A stretch of DNA of 64,000 nucleotides. Source: Dyella sp. SG609 (GTDB lineage Bacteria > Pseudomonadota > Gammaproteobacteria > Xanthomonadales > Rhodanobacteraceae). The notes under the pieces are model-generated. The model saw only the letters and a list, made by a program, of their open reading frames with translations. It ran no database searches and had not been told where the DNA came from. Below, piece by piece: positions 15,786-30,825 of the stretch (positions within the stretch are counted from its first letter, which is position 1; each line of letters begins with the position of its first letter). The position numbers were made by a program, and so were the translations under genes. The stretch spans positions 1 to 64,000 of the forward strand of contig NZ_JAAZQJ010000011.1 of NCBI RefSeq assembly GCF_012275375.1, given 5' to 3'.

Positions 15786-15850
15786 GGACGGGCGGCAGGC
15801 GGAAGGCGGTCCGGGATAGTACCAAACCGGACCGCCCTCCCGCCCCCGTC

Positions 15851-16576
15851 TCAGGGAGCAGTGAATCCTGCCGCAGCCAGTTCCTTCGCAGCGGCGTCCA
15901 GGTCGTGCCGTAGCGCCGGATTGGCCAGAAATGCCGCCGCCAGCGCCTGCCCGAACACCCGCCCCGCATAAATGTCCTGCGGCGTATGCACGCCGCGCAC
16001 CACCCGGCGCCAGCCCACGTCGCGCGCATAGCCGGCGACCGCATCGGCGCGGCCCGGCAGCGCCTGGGCCAGCAGGATGGCAAACACCGTGGCGCGCGTG
16101 CTGTGGCCGCTGGGATAGCCATAGCTCTTCTTCTTCAGATCCTTTTCGTCGCCTTCCGGATCCTTGCGGCAGCTGTCCAGCGGACACGGGCGCTCGCGCT
16201 CCCAATGGTTCTTGGCCTCCTTCACCGCCTTGCCGGTTTCCTTCTGCACTTCGGCGAACAGCGCCGCGGTGCGCGGCAGCCTGGCGGCATCGAAGCCAGG
16301 ACCGAGCACGCGGGCGAAGGCGAACACGTCGAAGCTTTCTTCCTGGTGCGAGAGTGCGTTATCGGCATCGCTGCGATGAGCGTAGGCCTGGTCGGTGACG
16401 GCGCGGTCGGCCTGGTCTTCCGGCGAACCCGGCACCGAAGGCGGCGCGAGCACCGACTGCAGCTGGTGCAGCCGTGCGTCGTCGAGGTAGCGCGTGGCGC
16501 CGTCGGCGTGAGCGGCGCCGGCAAGCAGCAGCAAGCCGCACAGCAGCGCGCGGTGAACGGAGTGGGCGAGGATCAT
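15851..16576 (-). CDS. Class A acid phosphatase (PAP2 superfamily), exported
   Basis: 241 residues from the ATG at 16576 with GGGAG upstream. The signal peptide is MILAHSVHRALLCGLLLLAG, cleaved near AHA. The PAP2 signature is complete: K-x6-RP (KNHWERERP), PSGH (YPSGHST) and R-x-x-x-x-G-V-H-TPQD. Bacterial class A non-specific acid phosphatases release phosphate from organic phosphomonoesters in the periplasm. It follows a TonB receptor gene by 14 bases, so the pair may take up and dephosphorylate a phosphorylated nutrient. Confidence 0.92.
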   Translation of the reverse strand: MILAHSVHRALLCGLLLLAGAAHADGATRYLDDARLHQLQSVLAPPSVPGSPEDQADRAVTDQAYAHRSDADNALSHQEESFDVFAFARVLGPGFDAARLPRTAALFAEVQKETGKAVKEAKNHWERERPCPLDSCRKDPEGDEKDLKKKSYGYPSGHSTRATVFAILLAQALPGRADAVAGYARDVGWRRVVRGVHTPQDIYAGRVFGQALAAAFLANPALRHDLDAAAKELAAAGFTAP

Positions 16577-16590
16577 CGATATCTCCCGGA

Positions 16591-18876
16591 TCACAGGGCA
16601 AGCGACACGGAGGCGAACCAGCTGCGGCCCGGCAGCACCAGGTAGTAAGGCGTGGTGCCCTTGATCGCGTCGATCACCTGCTTGTGCTGGTCGAACAAGT
16701 TGTCCACCTGCAGGCGGATCTTGTAGCTCTTGATCACCGAGCCGGCGAGGTTCTGGCCGTAGCCGAGGCTGAGCGCCGTGGTCCACCAGCCGCTGCTGTG
16801 GCCGCTGGCGGTGGCGGAGGCGGCGACGTCGGGATTGAGGTCGCTGTTGTACACGCGCTGCCCGCCGACGAACTTGCCGGTGAGCGAACCGGTGAAGCCG
16901 CCGTTGTCGTACAGGAAACCCAGCGCCGCGGTGCCGGACGGCACGGTGGGCATGCGCAGGTTGGAGCGCTTGAACGTCGGGTCGATCACCGAGCCGTTGG
17001 CATAGAGGCTGATGCCTTCGCCGACGTAATACGTCGCTTCCGCTTCCGCGCCTTTCATGGTGGCGCCCTTGGCCAGCGCGTAGATCGGGTCGTGGGTGAC
17101 CGGGTCGGTGCCGATCAGCGGGAAGTTCTGGTAGTCGATATAGAACACGTCCGCATCGGCGTTGAAGCGGTCGGTCTTGTACACCGTGCCGGCCTGGTAG
17201 TTCATCGTTTCCTGCGGCCTGGTGCGGCTTTCGCGCGGGTTCGGCACGTAGAACTGGTTGAGGTTGGGCGACAGGAAGCCCTGCGCCGCCTGCGCGTACA
17301 CGCTCCACTCGCTGCTCAGCAGGTAATTGGCGGTGAGCGAGCCCAGCGTCTTGTCCCAGGTCTGCTGGTAGTTCAGCGGCAGCTTGGTGGTCTGGTTGAT
17401 CGGCGCGTCGATATAGCGCGTGGCGCGGTCGTACTTCACGCCGGGCGTGAGGGTGAAGGCGTCGGTCACGCGCCATGCGTATTCGGCATACAGCTGGGTG
17501 GTGCGCAGGCGATCGACCATCGTGTACTTGTAGGCGCTGCTGTCCGGCTTGCCCTTCTTGACGTCGTGGATGCCGCCCAGGCCGTAGTCCAGCGCCACGC
17601 TGTAGCGGGTGTTGTCGATGTATTCGTACCAGCCGCCCAGCTTGAGCTGGCCGTGGTCGTCAGTGTGCGTGGCCTCGAGCGTGTTGCCCCAGGCGCGGTA
17701 GTTGTTGATCTTGTTGTAGCCGCCCATGTTGGTCTTCGACGCCGCCGTGCCGACGTACGGGCTTTCGTGGCTGTTGTTGTCGTAGGCGTAGGTGTAGAGC
17801 TTGTCGTCCAGGCGCCAGGTGTCGTTGAGCGCGCTGCTCAGGCCCAGGTATTCCAGGTCGGTCTGCTTGGTCTGGTAGTTGTAGCAATAGCAGTCGGTGC
17901 TGGCGCGGTTGGTGTTGAGGCCGAAGTCGCGGCCCAGCGTGTCGATCTGCTGCTGGGTGAGGTCGGTCTTGTCCGGGTTGTTGAAGCGGATGTAGTTGTA
18001 GTTGCTGAGGAAGGTCAGCTCGGTCGCCTCGCCCAGCGGCTGCACGTATTTGATGTAGCCGGTCTTGCGGCTCATCGGCGAGTGGGTGCGGGCGGTGTCG
18101 GTGTCGTTGTACTGCGCGCTGGCGATCAGCTTGGCGCCGCCCAGGCTGTCCAGGCGGCCGCTGTTGAGTTCCAGGTGGGTGAGCGTGGTGTCGTAGCTGC
18201 CGTAGCTCAGGGTGGGGATGAACGAGAACTCGTCGCGCGCATCCTTCGAGCGCAGCGCCACCGTGCCGCCGAAGGTGGCCTGGCCGATCTGGCTGGCGCC
18301 GCCGGGGCCGCGGTCGACGGTGACCTGGCCGATCATCTTGGCGGGGAAATAGCTGCTGGTGTGGTGGCTGAAGTCGTTGGTGTCGCCGAACGGGATGCCG
18401 TCGTAGGTGACGTTGTACTGGTTGTCGTTGAAGCCGCGGATGGTCATCTGCTTGGCTTCGCCCAGCCCCGGGCCGCTGACGCCGATGGTGGACACGCCCG
18501 GCGCGATCGCCGCGATGGTGGCGTAGTCGGCGGTGGGCGCCACGTGGTTGGCGATGTAGTCCAGCCCGATCACCGACTGCGGCTGGGTGATGTCGAGCTC
18601 GGCCTGGGTCGGCGCCTGCACCAGGGCCGAGCTGGCGGTATTGGCGCGGACTTCCACCTCTTCCAGCTGCCTGGCCGCCGGCTGGGCGGCCGGGCGCGCG
18701 AGGTTCTCGGTCGGCGTATCCGTCGCCGCGGCCGTGCCGGCCACGCAGAAACCGGCCGCCAGCAGCCACCACGGCGCCGGCAGCACATGCCGGCGGATAC
18801 CGGCCACCAGGGCGCTCAGCGCGGGGAGGTCCGCGCGGGCAGCGCGGACGAAGAACTTGCGGTTCGGAATGGGCAT
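16591..18876 (-). CDS. TonB-dependent outer-membrane receptor (paired with acid phosphatase)
   Basis: 761 residues. An N-terminal signal/anchor region is followed by a plug domain (about 75-215, GEAKQMTIRGFNDNQYNVTYDGIPFGD, VTVDRGPGGASQIGQATFGG) and a 22-strand barrel ending in the aromatic motif SWFASVSLAL. An extracellular loop contains the unusual STDCYCYNYQ motif. No ribosome-binding site is obvious at the ATG at 18876. The operon with an acid phosphatase points to phosphate-ester or phosphonate-type substrates, but the ligand is not evident. Confidence 0.9.
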   Translation of the reverse strand: MPIPNRKFFVRAARADLPALSALVAGIRRHVLPAPWWLLAAGFCVAGTAAATDTPTENLARPAAQPAARQLEEVEVRANTASSALVQAPTQAELDITQPQSVIGLDYIANHVAPTADYATIAAIAPGVSTIGVSGPGLGEAKQMTIRGFNDNQYNVTYDGIPFGDTNDFSHHTSSYFPAKMIGQVTVDRGPGGASQIGQATFGGTVALRSKDARDEFSFIPTLSYGSYDTTLTHLELNSGRLDSLGGAKLIASAQYNDTDTARTHSPMSRKTGYIKYVQPLGEATELTFLSNYNYIRFNNPDKTDLTQQQIDTLGRDFGLNTNRASTDCYCYNYQTKQTDLEYLGLSSALNDTWRLDDKLYTYAYDNNSHESPYVGTAASKTNMGGYNKINNYRAWGNTLEATHTDDHGQLKLGGWYEYIDNTRYSVALDYGLGGIHDVKKGKPDSSAYKYTMVDRLRTTQLYAEYAWRVTDAFTLTPGVKYDRATRYIDAPINQTTKLPLNYQQTWDKTLGSLTANYLLSSEWSVYAQAAQGFLSPNLNQFYVPNPRESRTRPQETMNYQAGTVYKTDRFNADADVFYIDYQNFPLIGTDPVTHDPIYALAKGATMKGAEAEATYYVGEGISLYANGSVIDPTFKRSNLRMPTVPSGTAALGFLYDNGGFTGSLTGKFVGGQRVYNSDLNPDVAASATASGHSSGWWTTALSLGYGQNLAGSVIKSYKIRLQVDNLFDQHKQVIDAIKGTTPYYLVLPGRSWFASVSLAL

Positions 18877-19272
18877 GCGAGGCGCCGCTGTGTTGGGAAG
18901 GAGTTAAAGCGGCGCATCGTGGGCGGGATATTTGACGATTCCGTTGCGCTGGTGTGACTTGCACAAAGAAACTGGTATGGCCGTTTGGACGCCTAAACGA
19001 AGCTCGCCGCGACGCGCGCGCGATGCCAGATCAGCCTTAGCTGGAGCTTAGATGGCGGGGGTTTTTCGCGGCCGGGTCCAGGTCGGTTCGCCAGGACTGG
19101 TATGGTCAGATCTAAAACATATCCGAAAGTTGCCCGTCATTTGGCCGTCCGAATCGCTTTGACGCGGCGCACCAACTATGCTTTAGTCGATTCAACACCC
19201 ACGCGCGGGCAGTGGTGCGTCACGCACCGCTGAGAGTGTGTGTCCCTCACATCCGTCGGCCGGGGAGGCAAG
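18877..19272. other. Divergent intergenic region upstream of gltB and the TonB receptor
   Basis: 396 bases without a gene. A possible gltB promoter is TTGACG (19159-19164), 17 bases, TTTAGT (19182-19187), but the -10 match is weak. A GC-rich leader of about 80 bases precedes the strong GGGGAGG ribosome-binding site at 19261-19267. No riboswitch or clear operator was recognised. Confidence 0.4.
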
Positions 19273-23718
<4,446 letters not shown>

Positions 23719-23738
23719 TGGGGCTGCCGTCAGCGCAA

Positions 23739-25300
<1,562 letters not shown>

Positions 25301-25327
25301 GCCGGTCCCGGCATCGGAAAAAACCTG

Positions 25328-25356
25328 CGCCGCCCGGAAGGGCGGCGTTTTTTTTT
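25328..25356 (+). terminator. Rho-independent terminator after gltD
   Basis: CGCCGCCC/GGGCGGCG stem with a GGAA tetraloop followed by nine T, 27 bases after the gltD stop. Confidence 0.95.
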
Positions 25357-25683
25357 CTTGCCGAATGATTATTCGGGAATTTCCGGATTACCCGACCGGC
25401 TTGGAACGTTCCAAATAAGCGGATTAATGGATAAATCCGCTTCCGCCCAATATGTCCTGATTATGTCGGGCTCTTTCAGGCACGCCTTATGCAAACTACA
25501 TTGCACGCAAAATATTGCGCCATCAAATACTTAGTTTGCGTTGTAATGGACTTGTGAAGCCAACCTTAAAGTGCTTGACTCTCTTTCGAGCCCATTAAGC
25601 ATGCGCCCGACGCGGCGCGTTCCCCCACCCGGCTGATGGGCTCTCTGGCGCAATGCCTTAACAAACAAAGAGAGGCCATCCCC
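25357..25683. promoter_or_regulatory. AT-rich control region upstream of the second TonB receptor
   Basis: A perfect 14-bp palindrome TTGGAACGTTCCAA lies at 25401-25414. It is followed by an inverted repeat AAGCGGATT (25417-25425) / AATCCGCTT (25434-25442). The palindrome has a central CG like LacI-family operators. The region is markedly AT-rich compared with its neighbours. A leader of roughly 200 bases precedes the ATG at 25684, whose ribosome-binding site is AGAGAGG. The exact promoter could not be fixed. Confidence 0.55.
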
Positions 25684-28464
25684 ATGAAGCGCAACCAGCT
25701 TGCACTGACCCTGGCCGGTTTATTGTTTGCTCCGGTCGGGGCTGCGTTTGCCCAAGACGCAGCCACTCCAGCTCCACCGCCGCCGCCTCCGCAGGAGCAG
25801 GCGAAGCAACTGCAGACCATCACCGTGACCGGTTCGGCCGTGCCGCGCATCGACGTGGAAACGCCGTCGCCGGTCACCGTGCTCACCGCCCAGCAGATCC
25901 AGCGCAGCGGCATGACCACGGTCTCGGATGTGGTCCGCTCGATCTCCGCCGACAACAGCGGCTCGATTCCCAATGCCTTCGCCAACGGCTTCGCCGCCGG
26001 TTCCTCCGGCGTCGCGCTGCGCGGCCTGACGGTGAACTCCACCCTGGTGCTGGTCGACGGCCATCGCGCCGCCAGCTATCCGGTGGCGGACGACGGCCAG
26101 CGTTCCTTCGTCGACCTCAACACCATTCCGCTGGCCGCGGTGGACCGCATCGAAGTGCTGAAGGACGGCGCTTCCTCGCTGTACGGCGCCGATGCCATCG
26201 CTGGCGTGGTCAACATCATCCTCAAGCCCAACTACAAGGGCGTGGAGGGCACCGTCGACGTCGGCACCTCGCAGCACGGCGGCGGCTTTACCCGCAAGGC
26301 CACCCTGCTGGCCGGCGCGGGGGACCTGGAGAAGGACGGCCACAACGGCTACATCGCCATCCAGTACCAGAAGGACAACCCGATCTGGCTGCGCCAGCGC
26401 GGTTTCCCGTTCAACACGCAGGACCTGCGCTCGATCGGCGGCCCCGACCTCAACATCGGCCAGCCTGGGCAGCGCACCGGCTCGGTGTACGGCTCGGTGA
26501 CGCCCGGCTCGCTGACCCGCCCCGGCGATCTCACCAGCGGCACGCCCAACGCCGGCGCGCTGGCGCAGCCGCTGCGTCCCTGCGGCAGCAATTCGATCGG
26601 CGTCACCGACGACACCGGCAGCTACTGCGAGCAGAACTTCCAGTCGCTGTACGGCCAGGTGCAGCCGGCGATGGAGCAGGGCGGCATCTATGGCCGCTTC
26701 ACCATGAAGATCAACGACACCACGCGGGCCTATCTGTCGGCCAGCTACTTCGAGGCCAAGACCTGGGTGCCGGGCCTGCCGCGGCAGCTGCAGTCCAGCA
26801 CGCCGCACAACACCAACAGCATCGCCTTGCCGCCGGGCAATCCGAGCAATCCGTTCCCGAACGACTATGCGCTGATCAACTACGCGTTCGGCGACATGGC
26901 CAACGGCTTCAATTACGACAACCACAACGCGCGCATCGTCGGCGGCGTGTCCGGCGCGTTCGGCGAGTGGAACTACGACGTCACCGCGGTGATCAACCAC
27001 GACTGGCTGGACACCAAGCAGTACGGCTATATCAACTACGCCGCGCTGCTCGACGCCGTCACCAACGGCACCTACAACTTCGCCAACCCCGCGGCGAACA
27101 GCCCGCGGGTGCGCGCGGCGCTGGCGCCGGGCTACGACAAGACCTCCACCTCGGACCTGGACTCGCTGGACCTGGCCGCCAACCGCTCGCTGTGGGACAT
27201 GGCCGGCGGTCCGCTCGGCTTCGCCCTCGGCGCGCAGTTCCGCCACGAGTCGATCGACGACCCCACGCTCAATCCGAACTTCGAGTTCCAGGGCCTGGGC
27301 AATGCGCAGACCAAGGGCAGCCGCAATGTGTCTGCCGGCTATGTGGAGTTCAACGCGCCACTGCTCGAATCGCTGGAACTGGACGTGTCCGGGCGCCTGG
27401 ACCATTACTCCGACGTGGGCACGCACTTCACGCCCAAGGTCGGCATCAAGTGGAAGCCGTTCGACTGGATCGCGCTGCGCGGCACCTATTCCAAGGGTTT
27501 CCGCGCGCCCAGCTTCTCCGAGAACGGCTCCAGCTCGTCGCAGGGCTTCATCAACCACACGCCGCCGGCGGATTTCATCGCCGCGCACGGCGGCAGCGGC
27601 AACGGCTACGTCAATCAGTACGCGCTGTCGCTGGCCACGCTGGCCAACAAGGACATCAAGCCGGAGAAGGCGCGCAACTACACCCTGGGCGTGCTGGTGC
27701 AGCCGACGAGTTGGCTGAACGTGTCGGTCGACTACTTCAACATCAAGAAGGAGAACGTGATCGGACCGGCCGACGCCTCCGCCGCGCTGGCCAACTACTA
27801 CGCGGGCCTGCCGCAGGCGCCGGGCGTGATCGTGATCCCGGATACGCCCGACCCCCTGCATCCGAACGCGCTGCCGCGGCCGGCGGAGATCGACAGCCTG
27901 TACATCAATGCCACCTCGCTGAAGACCACCGGCATCGACGTGGACCTGCAGGCCCATTTCGATTTCAACCACGACATGCACTACATCAGCCAGTTCAGCG
28001 GCACGCAGATCTTCAACTGGACGCTGACCCTGCCGGACGGCACCAAGCAGCAGTTCGTGGGCACGCACGGGCCGTACCAGCTCTCCTCCGGCGCCGGCAC
28101 GCCGCGGCGGCGCATGTCCTGGGCCAACACCTTCGAGTGGGGTCCGGCCACGATCACCGGCACGCTGTACCACGTCAGCGGCATGGCCAATTACGCGCTC
28201 GATGCCGGCACCGATCCGAGCAACTGCCTGACCGTGATCCCGGTCAGCTGCCGCATCGGCTCGTTCACCTACATGGACCTGACCGGCAGCTACCAGATCA
28301 ACGACCACATCGCGATCACCGGCTCGGTGATGAACCTGTTCGACCGCAAGGCACCGTTCGATCCGTCCAACTACGCCGGCGGCGGCGCCAACTACAACCC
28401 GACCTACGCGCAGGCGGGCCTGGTCGGCCGCTTCTACAACCTGGGCGTGAAACTGAAGCTCTGA
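25684..28464 (+). CDS. TonB-dependent outer-membrane receptor
   Basis: 926 residues from the ATG at 25684. The signal peptide is MKRNQLALTLAGLLFAPVGA with cleavage near AFA-QD. A Pro-rich linker and TonB box region (LQTITVTGSAVPR) follow. The plug domain has VLVDGHRAASYPV and DRIEVLKDGASSLYGADAIAGVVNI. The long barrel ends GLVGRFYNLGVKLKL. It belongs to the large TonB receptor class expanded in Xanthomonadales; many transport oligosaccharides or peptides, but the substrate is not evident. It is monocistronic, with a terminator just after it. Confidence 0.93.
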   Translation: MKRNQLALTLAGLLFAPVGAAFAQDAATPAPPPPPPQEQAKQLQTITVTGSAVPRIDVETPSPVTVLTAQQIQRSGMTTVSDVVRSISADNSGSIPNAFANGFAAGSSGVALRGLTVNSTLVLVDGHRAASYPVADDGQRSFVDLNTIPLAAVDRIEVLKDGASSLYGADAIAGVVNIILKPNYKGVEGTVDVGTSQHGGGFTRKATLLAGAGDLEKDGHNGYIAIQYQKDNPIWLRQRGFPFNTQDLRSIGGPDLNIGQPGQRTGSVYGSVTPGSLTRPGDLTSGTPNAGALAQPLRPCGSNSIGVTDDTGSYCEQNFQSLYGQVQPAMEQGGIYGRFTMKINDTTRAYLSASYFEAKTWVPGLPRQLQSSTPHNTNSIALPPGNPSNPFPNDYALINYAFGDMANGFNYDNHNARIVGGVSGAFGEWNYDVTAVINHDWLDTKQYGYINYAALLDAVTNGTYNFANPAANSPRVRAALAPGYDKTSTSDLDSLDLAANRSLWDMAGGPLGFALGAQFRHESIDDPTLNPNFEFQGLGNAQTKGSRNVSAGYVEFNAPLLESLELDVSGRLDHYSDVGTHFTPKVGIKWKPFDWIALRGTYSKGFRAPSFSENGSSSSQGFINHTPPADFIAAHGGSGNGYVNQYALSLATLANKDIKPEKARNYTLGVLVQPTSWLNVSVDYFNIKKENVIGPADASAALANYYAGLPQAPGVIVIPDTPDPLHPNALPRPAEIDSLYINATSLKTTGIDVDLQAHFDFNHDMHYISQFSGTQIFNWTLTLPDGTKQQFVGTHGPYQLSSGAGTPRRRMSWANTFEWGPATITGTLYHVSGMANYALDAGTDPSNCLTVIPVSCRIGSFTYMDLTGSYQINDHIAITGSVMNLFDRKAPFDPSNYAGGGANYNPTYAQAGLVGRFYNLGVKLKL

Positions 28465-28481
28465 ACGGGAGGGGAATCCAG

Positions 28482-28515
28482 GCGGCGCGCCGGTAGCCGG
28501 CGCGCCGCTTTTTTT
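28482..28515 (+). terminator. Rho-independent terminator after the TonB receptor
   Basis: A 12-bp perfect stem GCGGCGCGCCGG/CCGGCGCGCCGC with a TAG loop followed by seven T. Confidence 0.95.
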
Positions 28516-28604
28516 GTGCCGAGGAAGCCGGCGTTTGTCCCCGCCATGCAGCCGCGCGCGGTACGCTCTGCGTTCGATCCATCCACCCGCAGGGGAAACC
28601 GCAG

Positions 28605-29486
28605 ATGCGCATCGGCCTGGCCGCCAATCAAGCCCACCACAGCCATGCGGAATCCGCGCTGTTCCATTGGCTGCGCGCCAGCCGGCAAGGCGTCCGCGAA
28701 CTGGGCATCCGCCTGCATGCGGTGGGCCGCACTTACGATGCGATCGTGCGCGACGGCGTGCTGGGCGACTACGACGGCCTGGTGCGCTATCCCTACGGCC
28801 GCGACGGTGGCCTGATGAAGCTGGTGGCGGAGATCGTCGGCCTGCCCGAATCCGGGCGCGTGCTCGATGGCGCGGTGTACCTGATGCATCCGGTCGACCC
28901 TTCGTCGATCTTCCCCGAAGCGATTGCGCTGAAGCGCCAGTGCGTGATCCACCAGAAGCCGTTTATCTCCACCGTGGCCTCGGCGCGCGACTGGGTGGAG
29001 CAGGAGCGCATCCTGGCCGGCTTCGCGCCGGACCCGGGCGCCGACGCGCTGCACGCGCTGGAGCGCCAGACGCTGGCGCTGATCGCGCACGATGCCATGA
29101 AGCCGCAGATGGTGGCCTATGCCGCCGAGCATTTCGACGTGCTGTCGCGTTTCGCGCAACGCATCGCCACCGGCACCACCGGCCAGCGCCTCAACGAACT
29201 GGCCTGGAGCCGCGGCTGGCCGCAGGAGCAGGACTGGGTGCAGCGCTACCAGAGCGGCCCGATGGGCGGCGATGCGCAGATCGCCGACCTGGTGCTGGAG
29301 CGGCGCTGCCAGCGCGCGCTGTTCTTCGAAGACCCGCACGTGGCGCGCCAGCACGAGGCCGATATCCAGCTGCTGGAGCGCGCCGTCACCACCGTCACCG
29401 ACGACGCGGTGTGCATGACTTCCCCCGCCGTCGCGCGCCGCTGGGCCGAGGCGGTGCGCCGCCGCGCCGGGCAGCGGCCGTGCTGA
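28605..29486 (+). CDS. mgsA: Methylglyoxal synthase with two MGS-like domains
   Basis: 293 residues, twice the length of E. coli MgsA (152). Residues 155-285 form a complete MGS domain: H162-D-x-x-K166, GTTG (190-193), SGPMGGD (Asp223), and H250-EAD253. This domain should convert dihydroxyacetone phosphate to methylglyoxal. Residues 1-135 align with the same fold (LHAVGRTYDAIV, YPYGRDGG, GAVYLMHPVDPS, HQKPFISTVASARDWV) but lack the SGPMGGD and HxxD catalytic motifs. It is probably an old internal duplication with a degenerate regulatory half. The next gene starts four bases later. Confidence 0.85.
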   Translation: MRIGLAANQAHHSHAESALFHWLRASRQGVRELGIRLHAVGRTYDAIVRDGVLGDYDGLVRYPYGRDGGLMKLVAEIVGLPESGRVLDGAVYLMHPVDPSSIFPEAIALKRQCVIHQKPFISTVASARDWVEQERILAGFAPDPGADALHALERQTLALIAHDAMKPQMVAYAAEHFDVLSRFAQRIATGTTGQRLNELAWSRGWPQEQDWVQRYQSGPMGGDAQIADLVLERRCQRALFFEDPHVARQHEADIQLLERAVTTVTDDAVCMTSPAVARRWAEAVRRRAGQRPC

Positions 29487-29490
29487 CGCC

Positions 29491-30264
29491 ATGTGCCTGA
29501 TCGCGTTCGCCTGGCAGGCCCACCCGCGCTGGCGCCTGCTGCTGGCCGGCAACCGCGACGAGTTCCATGCGCGTCCGAGCGCGCCGCTGGCGCGCTGGAG
29601 CGACGGCGTGACGATCGGCGGCCGCGACCTGGAAGCGGGCGGCACCTGGCTGGGCGTGACCGATACCGGCCGCTGCTGCGTGGTGACCAATGTGCGCGAC
29701 CCGCGCGATCCGCAGCTCGGCGCGTCGCGTGGATTGCTGGCGACGGACTACCTCACCGGCGCGGCCGACGCCGCGTCGCATGCGCAGGCCTTGCAGGCCG
29801 CGGCGTCGGGCTACCGGCCGTTCAACCTGCTCACCTTCGATACGGCGGCGGCGTTCTACCTCGGCAACCGTCCCGTGCCGAAGGCGCAGGCGGTGGTGGC
29901 GGGCGTGCATGGCCTGTCCAATGCGGACTTCAATACGCCGTGGCCGAAGACGCGCGTCTTGATGGGGCATCTGGAAAGCTGGCTGGCCACGCATGGCGAG
30001 GGCGACGACTTCGCGCCGCTGTTCGCCGCGCTGGCCGACGAGCATCGCGCACCGGACGAACAACTACCCGACACCGGCGTGGGCCTGGAACGCGAGCGTT
30101 GGCTGTCTTCGGCTTTCATCCGCGGCGAGTTGTACGGCACGCGTGCCAGCACAGTGGTGGCGCTGGGGCACGATGGGCGCGGCGTGATCGTGGAGCGGCG
30201 CTTCGGGCCGAATGGGCGCGACGAGGGTGAGACGGCGATGAGCTTCGGCGGTAGGTTGGGGTGA
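29491..30264 (+). CDS. NRDE / TANGO2-family protein
   Basis: 257 residues starting MCLIAFAWQAHPRWRLLLAGNRDEFHARPS, with the diagnostic NRDE motif and N-terminal Cys2. Further conserved patches are GGRDLEAGGTWLGV, GASRGLL and GLSNA. TANGO2 proteins are implicated in lipid or haem handling; the bacterial role is not settled. The last residues (GRLG) and the TGA stop lie inside the family (a) repeat that begins at 30251, so the repeat has replaced the native 3' end. It is probably co-transcribed with mgsA. Confidence 0.9.
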   Translation: MCLIAFAWQAHPRWRLLLAGNRDEFHARPSAPLARWSDGVTIGGRDLEAGGTWLGVTDTGRCCVVTNVRDPRDPQLGASRGLLATDYLTGAADAASHAQALQAAASGYRPFNLLTFDTAAAFYLGNRPVPKAQAVVAGVHGLSNADFNTPWPKTRVLMGHLESWLATHGEGDDFAPLFAALADEHRAPDEQLPDTGVGLERERWLSSAFIRGELYGTRASTVVALGHDGRGVIVERRFGPNGRDEGETAMSFGGRLG

Positions 30265-30343
30265 GCCGCAGGCGAACCCCAACGTTCGCCACCTTGGTAC
30301 CTTGCGCATCGTTGGGGTTCGCCTGTGGCTCACCCCAACCTAC
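30251..30343. repeat. Family (a) GTAGGTTGGGGTGAGC inverted repeat
   Basis: GTAGGTTGGGGTGAGCCG..GCGAACCCCAAC and its inverted copy ending CTCACCCCAACCTAC enclose a short loop. The element lies between convergent genes and contains the stop codon of the NRDE gene. It could fold into a long hairpin on either strand and act as a terminator. Confidence 0.9.
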
Positions 30344-30344
30344 G

Positions 30345-30779
30345 TCACGCGTCAGGGAAGCTGCCGTCGACGTAGTACCAGCGCCCATCCTCGCGCACGA
30401 AGCTGCTGATCTCATGCATCCGCTGCGCCTTGCCGCCGCCGTAGCGCAGCCGTGCGATGAATTCGACGATGGCGCGGTCGCCTTCGCTCTCATGCCGCTT
30501 CACGGTCAGTCCCAGCCAGGTCGGCGCCGGCTGCTGCGCGCCGAGCTTGAGCGTGGCCGGCCGTGTGCTGGCGTGCCAGGTGGCGAGCAGGTAATCCTCG
30601 CGCTTTAGCACGTAGGCGCTGTAGCGCGAACGCATCAGCGCTTCGGCCGTGGCCGCCGCCGCGCCTTCGTGCAGCGGCCCGCAGCAGCGCAGATAGCCGG
30701 CGGGATTGCCGCAAGGGCAGGGCGTGAGCGTGTCGATGGCTTGCACGGATAGATGAGCCGGCGCGTGGCGATAGGCCAT
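30345..30779 (-). CDS. ychJ: YchJ family protein with SEC-C metal-binding motif
   Basis: 144 residues from the ATG at 30779 (MAYRHAP). The SEC-C motif is [21 protein letters not shown] (about residues 19-39), a zinc-binding element. The rest is the NTF2-like YchJ domain ([44 protein letters not shown]). Function is unknown in the family. The stop abuts the family (a) repeat. Confidence 0.9.
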   Translation of the reverse strand: MAYRHAPAHLSVQAIDTLTPCPCGNPAGYLRCCGPLHEGAAAATAEALMRSRYSAYVLKREDYLLATWHASTRPATLKLGAQQPAPTWLGLTVKRHESEGDRAIVEFIARLRYGGGKAQRMHEISSFVREDGRWYYVDGSFPDA

Positions 30780-30825
30780 GATGCCACCCGTGGCGGTGCT
30801 TGGCACGGCGAGCCGGCCAAATGGA

